64,000 nucleotides of DNA from Conchocele bisecta (GCA_029237695.1 CM055279.1:61321086-61385085); one strand, 5' to 3'. Counted from the first letter of the stretch, positions 22,112-33,431 are shown. Program-made: numbers and translations. The notes: generated from the sequence alone by a model not told the origin.

Positions 22112-22320
22112 TTAACTCTTTGCATGCTGGGTAATTTGTGGGCTATAAATAGTTAAAAACTAGCGGACAAAAATTCATCATATTTTCTTGTATTTCTCAC
22201 CGCAAGTTTTCCTGAGGACTCAATTCTAATGAAATTTCAACACATATTTACTGAGGGAAATAAAATATATACTTCTAATTCGTTTGGCAGATATTTTCAC
22301 CGCTAGCATGCAAAGAGTAA
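22112..22320. mobile_element. TTAA MITE family D
   Basis: TTAA and CTCTTTGCATGCTGGGTAA on the left, CGCTAGCATGCAAAGAG on the right. Confidence 0.82.
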
Positions 22321-23250
22321 AGTTATTGAAAAAAGGTAGAGACCATCTGAATTACATCTAAACTCATTTTGGCAGTCATTTTTTCCAAATCAGTTTTCAA
22401 AAGTCAACTCCAACTTTTGTATCGTATGGTATGAGATGCATGTGCCCCTGGATGATGCTGTTTTGCATACAATGAAGCAAGATAAATAGAAAACGGACTA
22501 TAATGTCTTGAGAAAATTGACTAAATATGTCTGAACTATATAAGCTTCAATCGCTCTGAAAAATAATTTCATTGAAAGAAAGCATGAAAATAAGCCCAGT
22601 TTTCTCCAGTTTTCCGTGTATCACATTATACACCATAGTCTGGTTCAACGTAACTAGCTGTCACAGACTATCATACCCATACATTGGTTGAACTGCTTAG
22701 TAATATACATACATGATGCCAATGATATATCAATTTCCAGATGGAAATATATGAATATTTATCTTATTTCTCCACAAAAAAGTATATGTTGTGTGTGACC
22801 ACCATTTGAAAGGGGGGAGGGGTAATTTTCTAATTAGTAATTCATACTAATTTTTTAGCTGCTCCGGCGATAATGCAGCCCCCTATATAAATATTGTGCA
22901 TACGGTCCTGTACCTTCAAATTAAAATTAGTAAATTAGCAGTAAAATATTTAGAATTTTTTATACTCCGCATTTAACAAACAAACCAAACAATTCTGCTG
23001 CGTGCCACATGGAGGGAGAATTAAAAAGAATGTGCCATGAAATAAGAGAAGCTGAACAAAGCAGTGGTATAAACTACATGTGCAGTATTGTGAGAGTTAA
23101 TTGATATTACACTGCCAGCTGTGGCCCCCAATTAGCCGCCTATTTATGGCTTCATAACTCTCACAAATTATCATTAAAGGCATAGTCCAACATTTCATGT
23201 TTAATGTGGAATGAAGTACAATTATTATCATGCTGTATCTTATTGCATAT
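22321..23250. other. No gene recognised
   Basis: About 0.9 kb of AT-rich sequence. No tandem structure and no exon-like open frame with conserved residues. Confidence 0.4.
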
Positions 23251-23407
23251 TTAACCCTCAGTAAAAACATGGTTTGGCAGCATTTTAGAATCATTTCCAT
23301 TGGAAATGATTCTAAAGTGCTGCCAAACCAAGTTTTTGATGAGAAAAATTGAAAAATAAAAAATGTTCAGCAGACGACACAAATTAATTCAGCATTGTAA
23401 GGGTTAA
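23251..23407. mobile_element. TTAA MITE family A, left arm deleted
   Basis: TTAA plus CCCTCAGTAAAAACATGG goes directly into the core hairpin (AGAATCATTTCCATTGGAAA), then AGCAGACGAC and AAGGG plus TTAA. The GTCGTCTGCTG arm on the left is missing. Confidence 0.82.
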
Positions 23408-24009
23408 AAGGTATTTCATGAAAAAAAGGTGTTTCTCCAAATTTATAATTAGTTTGCGTAAAGTATATAATCTGTAAATGTAATTCACGCCAAATCGTAC
23501 CTACGCGACCATGTGACTGTCACTCTATAGTTAATCAATGAGGTGCGTAAATATTAACTTTTTTTTGTGCATATGAAATCCGCAGTAGTGAATTGAACTT
23601 ATAATATACAAACTTTGCCTTATTTGCAGTTGCATGCAGTGCATATTGTCCTGTAACTACATATCCCATGGGTCAAAGGTTCAAGACACACCTCTGGCAT
23701 ACATTATTTTTTATGTATTTTTTTGTTTAAACAGAATGTAAATATACCCCCGCAACGAGTTGTGGGGGGGTATACTGGAGTCAGGTTGTCCGGGCACACA
23801 TTAGGGTACTTATGTGGCTAGCCCCACAGGGTTATGGACTTAGTAAAGGATAGGGTTGGTTACAATTAGCCACCTAAAAAATCCTTTTATGTGCTAAAAA
23901 TCATTTTATGTGGCTAATATTTAACATGTGATAAGCCACATAAGTATAGTACTGTTAAGAACGTCCGTCCGTCCGTCCTCCGTCCCCGTGTGTGCTGCGT
24001 CGTCCGTGC
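23408..24009. other. Head of a GTCCGTCC-type repeat; no gene
   Basis: The later part (from about 23743) opens a dispersed repeat with ATACCCCCGCAACGAGTTG, then GGGGGGGTATACTGG and CGTCCGTCCGTCC, leading into the tandem block at 24010. Confidence 0.45.
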
Positions 24010-25392
24010 GTCCGTAAACTTAACATCAGAGAAATATTGTTATAACTTCTATTTTCCTTCATCATAAATGCTTAATATTTCACACATGCATTCCTGTAAG
24101 GCTCTACTACCATGCTATGCCAAATCCACAACCGTACCAACCCCCACTGATCCCAAGGTCAAGGTCAAATACTTAGTCTCTTTACAAAACTTTACATCAG
24201 AGAAATATTGTTATAACTTCTATTTCCTTCATCTAAAATGCTTAATATTTCACACATGCATTCCTGTAAGGCTCTACTACCATGCTGTGCCAAATCCATG
24301 ACCGTCCAACCCCTGCTGATCCCAAGGTCAAGGTTAAATACTTTAGTCTCTTTACAAAACTTAACATCAGAGAAATATTGTTTATAACTTCTATTTCCTT
24401 CTACTAAGATGCTTAATATTTTACACATGCATTCCTGTAAGGCTCTACTACCATGCTGTGCCAAATCCATGACTGTCCAACCCCCGCTGATCCCAAGGTC
24501 AAGGTCAAATACTTAGTCTCTTTACAAAACTTAACATCAGAGAAAATATTGTTAAATTACTTCTATTTTCCTTCATCTAAAATGCTTAATATTTCGCACA
24601 TGCATTCCTGTAGGCTCTACTACCATGCTGTGCCAAATCCACGACCGTCCAACCCTGCTGATACCAAGGTCAAGGTTAAATACTTTAGTCTCTTTACAAA
24701 AACCTTAACATCAGAGAAATATTGTTATAACTCTATTTCCTTCATTTAAAAAAAAATGCTTAATATTCCCACACATGCATTCCTGTAAGGCTCTACTACC
24801 ATGCTGTGCCAAATCCAACGACCGTCCAACCCCCGCTGATCCCAATGTCAAGGTCAAATACGTAGTCTCCATACAAAACTTAACATCAGAGAAATAAGTT
24901 ATAACTTCTATTTCCTTCATTGAAAATTCTTATTATTTCACTTGTGCATTCCTCTAAGGTTGTACATTACTATCATTCTGTGACAAATCTACGATCGTCC
25001 AACCCCCGCTGATCCCAAGGGTCAAGGTCACATACTTTAGTCTCTTTACAAAACTTAATATCGGAGAATATGTTATAACTTCTATTTCTTTCATTGAAAA
25101 TTCTTAATATTTCATGCATGCATTCCTCTTAGGCTCTACTATCATGCTGTGACAAATTCCCGCTGATCTCGAGGTCAATGTCACATACTTAGTCTCTTTA
25201 CAAAACTTAACATCAGAGAAATTATAACTTCTATTTCCTTGCTCGAATCTGCTTCACATTTCACACACACATTGATTGCTCCAAGGACCTCTACCACCCT
25301 GTGGCAAATTCACATTCATGCCGCTCCCGCTAAGCCCAGAGTCAAGGTCACAAGCCCACACACTTGGACATTTTTACATATTTTAGGGGTAC
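24010..25392 (+). repeat. 170-bp tandem repeat, about seven units
   Basis: The unit contains AACATCAGAGAAATATTG, CACACATGCATTCCTGTAAG, CATGCTGTGCCAAATCCA and CCCAAGGTCAAGGTCAAATA. Copies diverge progressively toward the right. Every unit carries the nuclear-receptor-like AAGGTCAAGGTCA. No coding potential. Confidence 0.88.
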
Positions 25393-25642
25393 CTGGGCCC
25401 ACACGGGGGGTATTCCGTAAGCCTCGCTTAATGACCAATCTAGTTATTGAATGGCATACATTGAATTTACATGTATTTGTATTTTTTCATATATTTTGCT
25501 ATCAATCATTGTAGTATATACCTCCTTTTCTGTCAGCCCTGAAAAGAATCTGCAAATGTCTCCCCCTCCCTCTCCCCCTCCCCACCCCCACCCTCCACTC
25601 TGGGCTTGATGGCATATTGTTTTGACAGTCTGTCCATCTGCT

Positions 25643-26072
25643 GTGGATGGTGGTCGGGTGAATGAGATGGCGTAAATTAACGGTAGGGGTTCCTCCTTAT
25701 AGGAATCACTATTTGCCTGTTTTTGCCCTCCGGTACATTTTTATCTTTGGCTCTTTTGTTACCTGGGAGTTGAATTGGGTTATTGCCCATTATAAAAGTA
25801 GTAATATTATTACTGATCCTACTGCATTTTGGAGGGGCCAAGTGATTCTGGTGTGGCGAGGACCTGGCATCAGATCAGGATTATTCTGATTTCAGGGCTG
25901 AATATATAGTTTTGTTATTGTAAATATTCAGTTCTGATTTTGGGATTTTCCCCCCATTTGTACATGTACTTGTACAGATAATATATGGGATTTAGTACTA
26001 AACCCATTGACCCGGCCTTAAATGACCTTAGCTGTTGATAGGCCATTAAACCCAAACAAACAAACAAACAAA
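25643..26072 (+). mobile_element. SINE-like retroelement with CAAA tail
   Basis: 430 bp, flanked by a perfect 13-bp target-site duplication CTGTCCATCTGCT (25630-25642 and 26073-26085). It ends in (CAAA)n after TTAGCTGTTGATAGGCC. Reverse copies at 55256 and 57051 share the same 5' boundary (GTGGTCGGG), so this is a unit-length element, not a random 5' truncation. No clear tRNA head; the 3' tail was probably copied by a partner LINE. Confidence 0.88.
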
Positions 26073-26151
26073 CTGTCCATCTGCTATATAAATTGAAAAT
26101 TCAGACACTGGATACATATGAACATTATGATGCCGAGGTATATCTGTGACC

Positions 26152-26440
26152 TGGGGCATATTTCATCAACATTGCAAAGTATACTTTGAGGGAGAAATTT
26201 TCAATTTTAGAATAAATTTATTAATTTTTATTATACTGAATTTATTACATTATCACAGCCAATTTTGGCTGTGATAATGTAATAAATTCAGTATAATAAT
26301 TCTGCATAGTTTTAATCATCAAATATATGCAATCGTTAGTTCTGCATGAAATAATGCATTTCGGAAAAATCAATGATTGCTCCCTCAAAGTATACTTTGC
26401 TAGGAAAGTATACTTTGCAATTTTGATGAAATCGGCTATA
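26152..26440. mobile_element. Foldback MITE family H
   Basis: TTTCATCAACATTGCAAAGT to ACTTTGCAATTTTGATGAAA, with the ACATTATCACAGCC hairpin at the centre. Confidence 0.85.
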
Positions 26441-27429
26441 GGGGCTAGATATGGATATATTGCTGAAACACTTTGTTCAAGAATCGTGCCTCTCCGTAAT
26501 TGTAACTATTAATAGCTTCCATTGAACATTATTACATATGAAACCATGGCAAGCACACTCTTACCACAACTGATACCAACCACATGTTTATCACAACTGA
26601 AACCAATCACACGTCTATCACAACTAGAGGTCAAGGATATATTGCTGAAACACATTGTTCAAGAATCATGCATCTTCGTAATGGTAGCCATCATGTACAT
26701 TATCAGATTCATGCACGGTGAATGTCCTCGAGTCCATGGAGTTACAAGAAGAAATTACAATATTGCTGATTTACAATATTACAAGATTTAATCAACAATA
26801 CTGTCATTTCTTCTTGAAAAAGTCTTGTATTAATATCGCTTGTTTTGGTTTCTTCTTCCGGCAAAACATATCACATTACTTAATACCGGCAAATGGTTTG
26901 ATTGCTTTTCACCTAATCGGAACATTGGCGACTTTTTATGTGTGTGACTGGATAGAGCATTTAAATATAGCTGTCTCTGAGCTGATGGGCAGATGACCAA
27001 AAATTATATTATCAAACAATTCTAAAAATAATCACAAACACTATAATTATTAGAGTGGGTAATATTAAGTGAAATATTTTACCCTACTCCGTAATCTTCA
27101 TACCCCACCACGACAGTGGAGGGGCATTTAGTGTTACACCTGTTTGTCCGCCCTCCCCATTCATCCGTTTAATCTCCCTCTTTTACCTTTTGGACTTAAG
27201 AATTTCACAATTTTGTCTTGTAGCTCATGAAATTTGTGAACCTTACTTGATGGAGACTTGATACTTGGTCTGTAGCTTCCTCATGGTGTGTAAATGCCCA
27301 ACCTAATTTGGATTTTTGATGAGACAGAATCCCTTTTTGGACTTTTCTGGAAGGTGCTAATCCCCACCGGAATGACATAAACAAAAGCTCATTACTAATA
27401 ATACTGTAGGTGAGGGCAGAATATTGGAC
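26441..27429. other. Unassigned; contains inverted 27-bp units and a direct repeat
   Basis: A block of about 50 bp (ATATTGCTGAAACAC, TTGTTCAAGAATC) occurs at 26451-26500 and 26635-26685. Between them lie about 2.5 units of the 27-bp splice-acceptor minisatellite in reverse orientation (see 26561). Near 27110 another dispersed repeat begins (GACAGTGGAGGGGCATT). No exon found. Confidence 0.45.
26561..26627 (-). repeat. Inverted stray copies of the 27-bp minisatellite
   Basis: TTATCACAACTGAAACCAA and neighbours, about 2.5 units, are the reverse complement of the unit that makes up 28173-29342. Confidence 0.8.
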
Positions 27430-27985
27430 TATTGTCTGTTTCACGAAACCTGCCAAAATGTTACAGCCATATAAACAATTCAAAAACTATTTTGTTTTTT
27501 ATAATACATGTATTTAATTGTATCAAAATTTAAGAGTGAGCCTTATTTTTATCAAATATTGATTTTATTACGAAAAATTGATTTGTCTATGGGAATTTAA
27601 CATGGTGGGAAAAGAGGCGGAGGAGCTGGGGGAGGTGTCAAAAACGAAATTGACTCCAAAAACGAAATTGACTCCAAAAACTGGCTAGATAGCTTGGAAA
27701 TAATCTAAGAAAACAAGATAAAATTTTGAAAATCAGTCCACTATTTCTCAAATTAGAAAAACTTCCCCATTTTAAATCCCCATAGACATCTTCACTCTGT
27801 GAATGTCTATGCAGATTTAAGATGGGGAAATTGTTTTTTCGCAATAAAATCAATATTGGACCAAATTTCACGAAATAAAAAGAAACCTCATTCTTAAATA
27901 ATAGCTATAACTTAATATTATTAAAAAAGAGAAGTTTTTGCATTGTTTATATATCCGTCCATTTGGGCAGCTTTTCAGCTACAGT
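27430..27985. mobile_element. CTGTCTGTTTCACG MITE, uninterrupted copy
   Basis: TGTCTGTTTCACGAAACCTG to TTTGGGCAGCTTTTCAG, about 555 bp with palindromic interior (ATAGACATCTTCACTCTG hairpin). It serves as the reference for the split copies at 3236 and 5403. Confidence 0.75.
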
Positions 27986-28172
27986 AAAAACATCTGTGAC
28001 TGGACGAGGCGTCATTATCGTGGCTGTTTGTCATCACATTTATACAAGTAGGGCACTGAAACAATTGATTATGAGAAACCATATAACTGAACAGGAACTA
28101 TTTTATTTGTTTTCCCATAATCATTGTATAGAGCATTATTCTTTGTATTATTATGTCTGTTTTATGTCGCGA

Positions 28173-29342
28173 GGTAATAAACATGTGGTTGGTTTCAGTT
28201 GTGATAAACGTATCGTTTGTTTCAGTTGTGATAAACATGTGGTTGGTTTCAGATGTTACAAACATGTGGTTGGTTTCAGATGTAATAAACATGTGGTTGG
28301 TTTCAGATGTAATAAACATGTGGTTGGTTTCAGTTGTAATAAACATGTGGTTGGTTTCAGATGTAATAAACATGTGGTTGGTTTCAGTTGTAATCAACAT
28401 GTGGTTGGTTTCAGATGTAATAAACATGTGGTTCGTTTCAGTTGTAATAAACATGTGTTGGTTTCAGATGTAATAAACAGTGGTTGGTTTCAGTTGTAAT
28501 CAACATGTGGTTGGTTTCAGATGTAATAAACATGTGGTTCGTTTCAGATGTAATAAACATGTGGTTGGTTTCAGATGTAATAAACATATTGTTGGTTTCA
28601 TCAGATGGTTTCAGATTCATTACATGTGGTTTTGGTTTCAGATGTAATACACATGTGGTTGGTTTCAGTTATAATAAACATGTGGTTGGTTCAGATGTGA
28701 TAAACATGTGGTTGGTTTCAGATGTGATAAACGTGTGACTGGTTTCAGATGTGATAAACATGTGGTTGGTTTCAGATGTGATAAACATGTTGTTGATTTC
28801 AGATGTTATAAACATGTGGTTGGTTTCAGATGTGATAAACATGTGGTTGGTTTCAGATGTGATGAACATGTGGTTGGTTTCAGATGTGATAAACATGTGG
28901 TTGGTTTCAGTTGTGATAAACATGTCGTTGGTTGCAGATGCAATAAACATGTGGTTGGTTTCAGATGCAATAAACATGTGGTTGGTTTCAGTTGTAATAA
29001 ACATGTGGTTGGTTTCAGATGTAATAAACATGTGGTTGGTTTCAGATGTAATAAACATGTGGTTGGTTTCAGATGTAATAAACATTTGGTTGGTTTCAGA
29101 AGTAATAAACATGTGGTTGGTTTCAGATGTGATAAACATGTGGTTGGTTTCAGATGTGATAAACATGTGGTTGGTTTCAGTTGTGATAAACATGTGGTTG
29201 GTTGCAGATGCAATAAACATGTGGTTGGTTTCAGATGCAATAAACATGTGGTTGGTTTCAGTTGTAATAAACATGTGGTTGGTTTCAGACGTGAGAAATG
29301 TGAGGTTGGTTTCAGATGGAATAACCGTGTACTTGATTGCAG
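28173..29342 (+). repeat. 27-bp minisatellite of splice acceptors, about 43 units
   Basis: Each unit reads ATAAACATGTGGTTGG then TTTCAGATGTA, with limited variation (TTG/ATG, T/G/C at one site). TTGGTTTCAG is a good 3' splice acceptor core. The last degenerate unit (CGTGTACTTGATTGCAG) is the real acceptor of the FTSJ1 exon at 29343, so the array seems to have grown from that acceptor. Open frames on both strands (NHMFITSET and CNKHVVGFR types) are artefacts of a unit divisible by 3. Confidence 0.93.
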
Positions 29343-29445
29343 ATATTCCGGGGCAAAGACGTGTCCCTGCTGTATTCACAGTTGAAGATCTTCTTCCCGC
29401 TCGTGTCCATCTTCAAGCCGCGCAGCAGCCGCAATTCCAGCATCG
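29343..29445 (+). CDS. FTSJ1: FTSJ1 tRNA 2'-O-methyltransferase, internal exon
   Basis: 103 nt read in phase 0 give [18 protein letters not shown]... ending [10 protein letters not shown], which closely follows animal FTSJ1/Trm7. That enzyme uses SAM to methylate the 2'-OH at anticodon-loop positions 32 and 34 of cytosolic tRNAs, working with THADA- and WDR6-type partners. The exon follows the catalytic Lys of the FVAK motif, which must end the previous exon, not found here. The acceptor is TTGATTGCAG and the donor G/GTGGGT at 29446. The last base is the first base of the GAG codon for the catalytic Glu, completed in the next exon. The frame is intact, so I see no sign of a pseudogene. Identification is by recognition of the conserved segment, not by a search. 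Confidence 0.93.
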
Positions 29446-29663
29446 GTGGGTACCACTGTAGTAACACTAAATTTGCCCACACCAATTGTTTTAGGGAAAC
29501 ATATCCAAATTTATTACGGTGTAATAAAAATAATAATACACTAGTGTAATCAATATGCAAATGAGGCCGCTACAGAAAACACCTACAGCTTCATTACAGC
29601 TTCAACGCACTGTGATGTGCTTATGCAATAAACATAATCTAACATTTTTTTTGTGTGATTTAA

Positions 29664-29768
29664 TATGAGATTTATTAAACTCATTGACTGATTTCATAAG
29701 AAACTCGGCATAGCCTTGTTTCTTATGAAAGCAGTAAACTCGTTTAATAAATATCATATCAAATCATC
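29664..29768. repeat. Foldback hairpin
   Basis: TTTCATAAGAAACTCGGC pairs with GTTTCTTATGAAA, and ATATGAGATTTATTAAAC with GTTTAATAAATATCATAT. Confidence 0.75.
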
Positions 29769-29791
29769 ACTCATGTAAGATCCTCTATATA

Positions 29792-29954
29792 TTGTTGTTT
29801 CTCTCATAAAACAACATGGCTCAACAGCACTTAAGAATTATTTCCAATGGAAATGATTCTCACATGCTGTCAAACCGTGTTTTTATTGAGAAAGAAGATA
29901 ATTCTAAAACAACAGCAGATGAGAATTTTTGTTTCCCTGCATTCTACGGGTTAA
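29792..29954. mobile_element. TTAA MITE family A, left-truncated
   Basis: Core TTTCCAATGGAAATGATTCT, ACAGCAGATGAGAA arm and terminal TACGGG plus TTAA. The left terminus is not recognisable. Confidence 0.72.
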
Positions 29955-30196
29955 TAACTCACTGCTGATAATGATGAAACACAGTTCTAGTAAATATTGC
30001 AAGAAACAAACAAAAAACTAGTAGCACAAGAACTCTCATGCCAATTCTGCAGGGCTGCTACATGTGCCGCATGAATGCAATATTACAGGAGGATTCATGT
30101 AAACAATGAAAATATAGTTTATTTATCTGCTAATTTCCTATACATTGAGCAAACACGTACTGGTCAATAACACCATTCTGTATCATGCATTTGCAG

Positions 30197-30434
30197 TTAA
30201 CCCTTAGACTGCTTCTCACAACAATTGTCGTCTGCTGTTGCTTTTATATCTTGCCTTATTTCTCAATAAAAACATGTTTTGACAGAACTTCAAAGCTGTC
30301 AGAACTGAAGTGCTGTCAAAGCATGTTGTAAACTATTCTAAAGTGCTGTCAAAGCATGTTTTTGATGATAAAAATGGAAAATAGAAAATAAACAGCAGAC
30401 GACGACAAAATTAAGATAGCGGTCTAAGGGTTTA
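30197..30434. mobile_element. TTAA MITE family A
   Basis: TTAA plus CCCTTAGACTGCTTCTC, GTCGTCTGCTGTTGC arm, duplicated core, AACAGCAGACGACGAC and GCGGTCTAAGGG followed by TTTA. Confidence 0.85.
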
Positions 30435-31116
30435 TCCAAATTAAACAAATTATTTTCATTGATGTTTCATTCATCCCAAACTGTTACATGATGAAACCGA
30501 ATGACGTAATATATAGAGGATATTCCATCGTACATTTTGAATAGCAGCAAATAATACACGAGTGTACGTCTGCTTCCGCGTAAACAATGAGTAACCGAAG
30601 CGAGCGAGTTGTTTACACGGAAGCCGATGTACACGAGTGTATTATTTCAAGCTATTCAAACTTGTGCGATGGAATATCCTATTTATTACACTTCCACGGC
30701 AGATATGTATGCACATTTAGTCTATTTTTGAGATTACAATCAACGAATTGTGCTAATTGTGCTATGTGCCAATGCATAGTTACACAATGACGTGTTTCCC
30801 GCTTTTCTGTGACATCAAATGTGAAGTCATGTAAACTGTTTGAAATCCAAATTACGCAGCTGTTTATATGAACTAGATATATTTGAGTGCATGTGCATGT
30901 CTTCACTCACATTAACATTGTAGATTAGTCGAGATCATCTTCAAGTTTTCAAATACCGTACCGTAACTTTCTTTTGACTGTCATAAAAAATAACCATTTT
31001 GCATGGTAGCTCGTGGTTTCCAAGAAAACATGCGCACGCTTATGGGTGTTCTCTTCACTGTGTATTATTATGCCACCGCAACTATAGTTGTCGGTGGCAA
31101 ATAGTGTTTATCCTGT
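30435..31116. repeat. Foldback at 30514-30692 and flanks; no gene
   Basis: AGGATATTCCATCGTACA pairs with TGCGATGGAATATCCT, and CACGAGTGTACGTC and CGCGTAAACAA have complements, giving a 180-bp foldback. A half copy is at 62648. Near 31071 lies CCACCGCAACTATAGTTG followed by TCGGTGGC, another small inverted repeat. Confidence 0.65.
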
Positions 31117-32060
31117 TTTTAGCTTGACTATTCGAAGAATAAGTAGAGCTTATGTTGTCACCCCGGCGTCGGCGTCACGCCTTGGTTAAGGTTTTTAGTC
31201 AACCTTGTATATGGAATACTACTGGCCCTACACCCACATACTTGCACAACTTCATCTCCTAGTGATGTACATCAATATCCCCTGATCTATATTTGACCTT
31301 GACCTACATTTCCTCTTGAATTACTTACTTAATTCCCCTTGGTTAAGGTTTTTAGTCAACCTTGGTTAAGGTTTTTAGTCAAGCTTGTACATGGAATACT
31401 ATTGTGCATACAGACACCATACTTGGACAACCTTTTCTCATAGGGTGATGTACATCAATAACCCCTGATCTATTGTTGACCTTGACCTACATTTCCTCTT
31501 GAATTACTTACTTAATTCTCCTTCGTTAAGGTTTTTAGTCAAGCTTGTAGATGCAATACTCCTGGCCCTACACCAAACCATACTTGGACAACTTCATCTC
31601 CTAGTGATGTACATCAATAATCCCTGACCTATATTTGACCTTGACCTACTTTTATCCTTGGATTACTTTCTTATTTCCCCTTGGTTAAGGTTTTTAGTCA
31701 AGTTTGTATATGGAATATTCCTGGGCCTACAGCAAACATACTTGGAAAACTTCATCTCCTAGTGATGTACATCAATAACCCCTGACCTATATCTGACATT
31801 GACCTACATTTAACCTTGAATTACTTACTTAATTTCCCTTCGTTAAGGTTTTTAGTCAACCTAGGTTAAGGTTTTTATGCAGGCCGCGGCCACATTGACC
31901 TACATTTAACCTTGAATTACTTACTTAATTTCCCTTGGTTAAGGTTTTTACTCAACCTTGGTTAAGGTTTTTATGCAGGCGCGGCCACCTTGTTTGTCAA
32001 GCTATGTGTACATCGACAACCCTCGTAGTCGAGCTATGCTGTTCTCCTACAGCTCTTGTT
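31117..32060 (+). mobile_element. Composite element J (copy 2)
   Basis: TTTTTAGCTTGACTATTCG to TAGTCGAGCTATGCTG and CTCCTACAGCTCTTGTT. Four to five inner units with TTTGACCTTGACCTACATTT. The GCAGGCCGCGGCCAC segment is present twice. Confidence 0.75.
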
Positions 32061-32960
32061 CTGTCCATTCTCGTCATACTCAGTATACATCCCAGCCATC
32101 AAGTGCAGGAGTGCGTAACGTAAACATTTTCGCTGCGGATCCCACCGATCCATCCTCAGTTATGCCCAATTTTCGACTATGAAAATATTTTTTTCCTTGT
32201 CCGCGAACTACTTCTACAGTTTTTGGCTGATTCTCTTCATACTCGGTATACATCCTAACTATGAAGTGCAGGACTGCGTCACATAAATATTTGCACTGTC
32301 CCACCGATCCATACGCAGTTATGCCCCTTTTTTTACTTTGAAAATAATGTTTTTTCCTTGTCCGGCGAACTACTTCTACAGTTTTTGGCTGATTCTCTTC
32401 ATACTCAGTATACATCCCAACCATCAAGTGCAGGAGTGCGTAAAAATTGTCGCTGTCCCACCAATCCATCTGCAGACATTTCGACTCTGAAAATATTGTT
32501 TTTTCCTTATCTGGCGACCTACTTCTAGTAATAATTTTTCTCTGTCCCACCAATCCATTCACATTTATGCTCCTTTTTTGACTACCGGTAAACATTTTCC
32601 CTGCGGATCCCACCAATCCATCCTCAGTTAATAATGCCACTTTTTTGACTCTGAAATTATTTTTTTTCCTTGTCCGGCGAAGTACTTCTACAGTTTTTGG
32701 CAGTTTCTCTTCATACACTGTTTACATCCGAACCATCAAGTGCAGAAGTGTGTAACATACACATTTTCTCTGTCCCGCCGATCCATTCGCAGTTATGCCC
32801 CTTTTTCTGCTCTGAAAATATTTGTTTTCTCCAATGACTCTCGCTGTTGTATTCGTCAATGCTCAACAGCGGTGGCATTTTGTTTTACAAACAATTTTCT
32901 AGTTTGTAAGGAGTTGATTACGGGTTTGCTCTCACAGACAAACCCGTACAAATAATTTGC
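32061..32960 (-). repeat. 175-bp tandem repeat, four to five units
   Basis: The unit includes CTTCATACTCAGTATACATC, CATCAAGTGCAGGAGTGCG, CCCACCGATCCATC and CTTGTCCGGCGAACTACTTC. A 212-residue open frame on the minus strand (32080-32718) crosses it with peptide repeats such as MYTEYEENQPKTVEVVRR. It has no recognisable domain and the units differ by indels, so I annotate it as a repeat. A real coding role is unlikely but not excluded. Confidence 0.7.
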
Positions 32961-33038
32961 AAGAGTGTAGTAAAACCAATGTATGCCATTCAACTTCATT
33001 GTGCGTGCGTAATTCATAGTTCAAAACAGTGTGTTGTG

Positions 33039-33129
33039 ATAACTTTATCAGACTCAGCTTGGAAACAGTAGGTAAACCTCAGAATTTCAATATTTATTTC
33101 CCAGGCTTACCTGATAAACCAGATATCAA
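33039..33129. mobile_element. Foldback element Q, diverged
   Basis: CTTTATCAGACTCAGCTTGG on the left, CCCAGGCTTACCTGATAAAC on the right. Confidence 0.55.
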
Positions 33130-33142
33130 ACGTAACCAGCCT

Positions 33143-33375
33143 GGGGGCCGTTTCACTAAACTTCGTACAACTAAAATGTGCAAAATTATGATAGTCTGTA
33201 AATTTCACATTAACAATGTTTTCTTGTAAACAATTATTTGATTTACATTTATTGAGCATAGGCTGCATGTGCAGCCTATGCTCAATCAATGTAAATCCAG
33301 CAATTGAAATTTCCAGACGATCCTAAATTTGCACTTACGAACATTTTAGTCGTTCGAAGTTTAGAGAAATGGCCC
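33143..33375. mobile_element. Foldback MITE family G
   Basis: GGGGGCCGTTTCACTAAACT to AAGTTTAGAGAAATGGCCC, with the central AGCATAGGCTGCATGTGCAG palindrome. Its right end lies 56 bp before the next FTSJ1 exon, inside the acceptor region of the intron. Confidence 0.85.
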
Positions 33376-33431
33376 ATTGGTGTTCTCTATATATGTTATG
33401 TGATGTAGCACTGTCATGTTTGTATTTCCAG

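Larger units (their letters stand above)
29446..33431 (+). other. FTSJ1: FTSJ1 intron, 3,986 bp
   Basis: Bounded by GTGGGT and TGTATTTCCAG. It separates base 1 from bases 2-3 of the catalytic Glu codon. Contents are a foldback (29664-29768), two family-A MITEs, another foldback (30514-30692), a J element, a 175-bp tandem repeat and a family-G MITE. No other exon seen. Confidence 0.85.

Noticed and set aside
28173..29342. CRISPR-like array of 27-bp repeats
   Set aside because: There are no unique spacers; the units are contiguous and the setting is an animal gene.
28669..29461. Open frames of 225-236 residues on both strands
   Set aside because: All are translations of the 27-bp array. Only the end of one plus-strand frame overlaps the true FTSJ1 exon.
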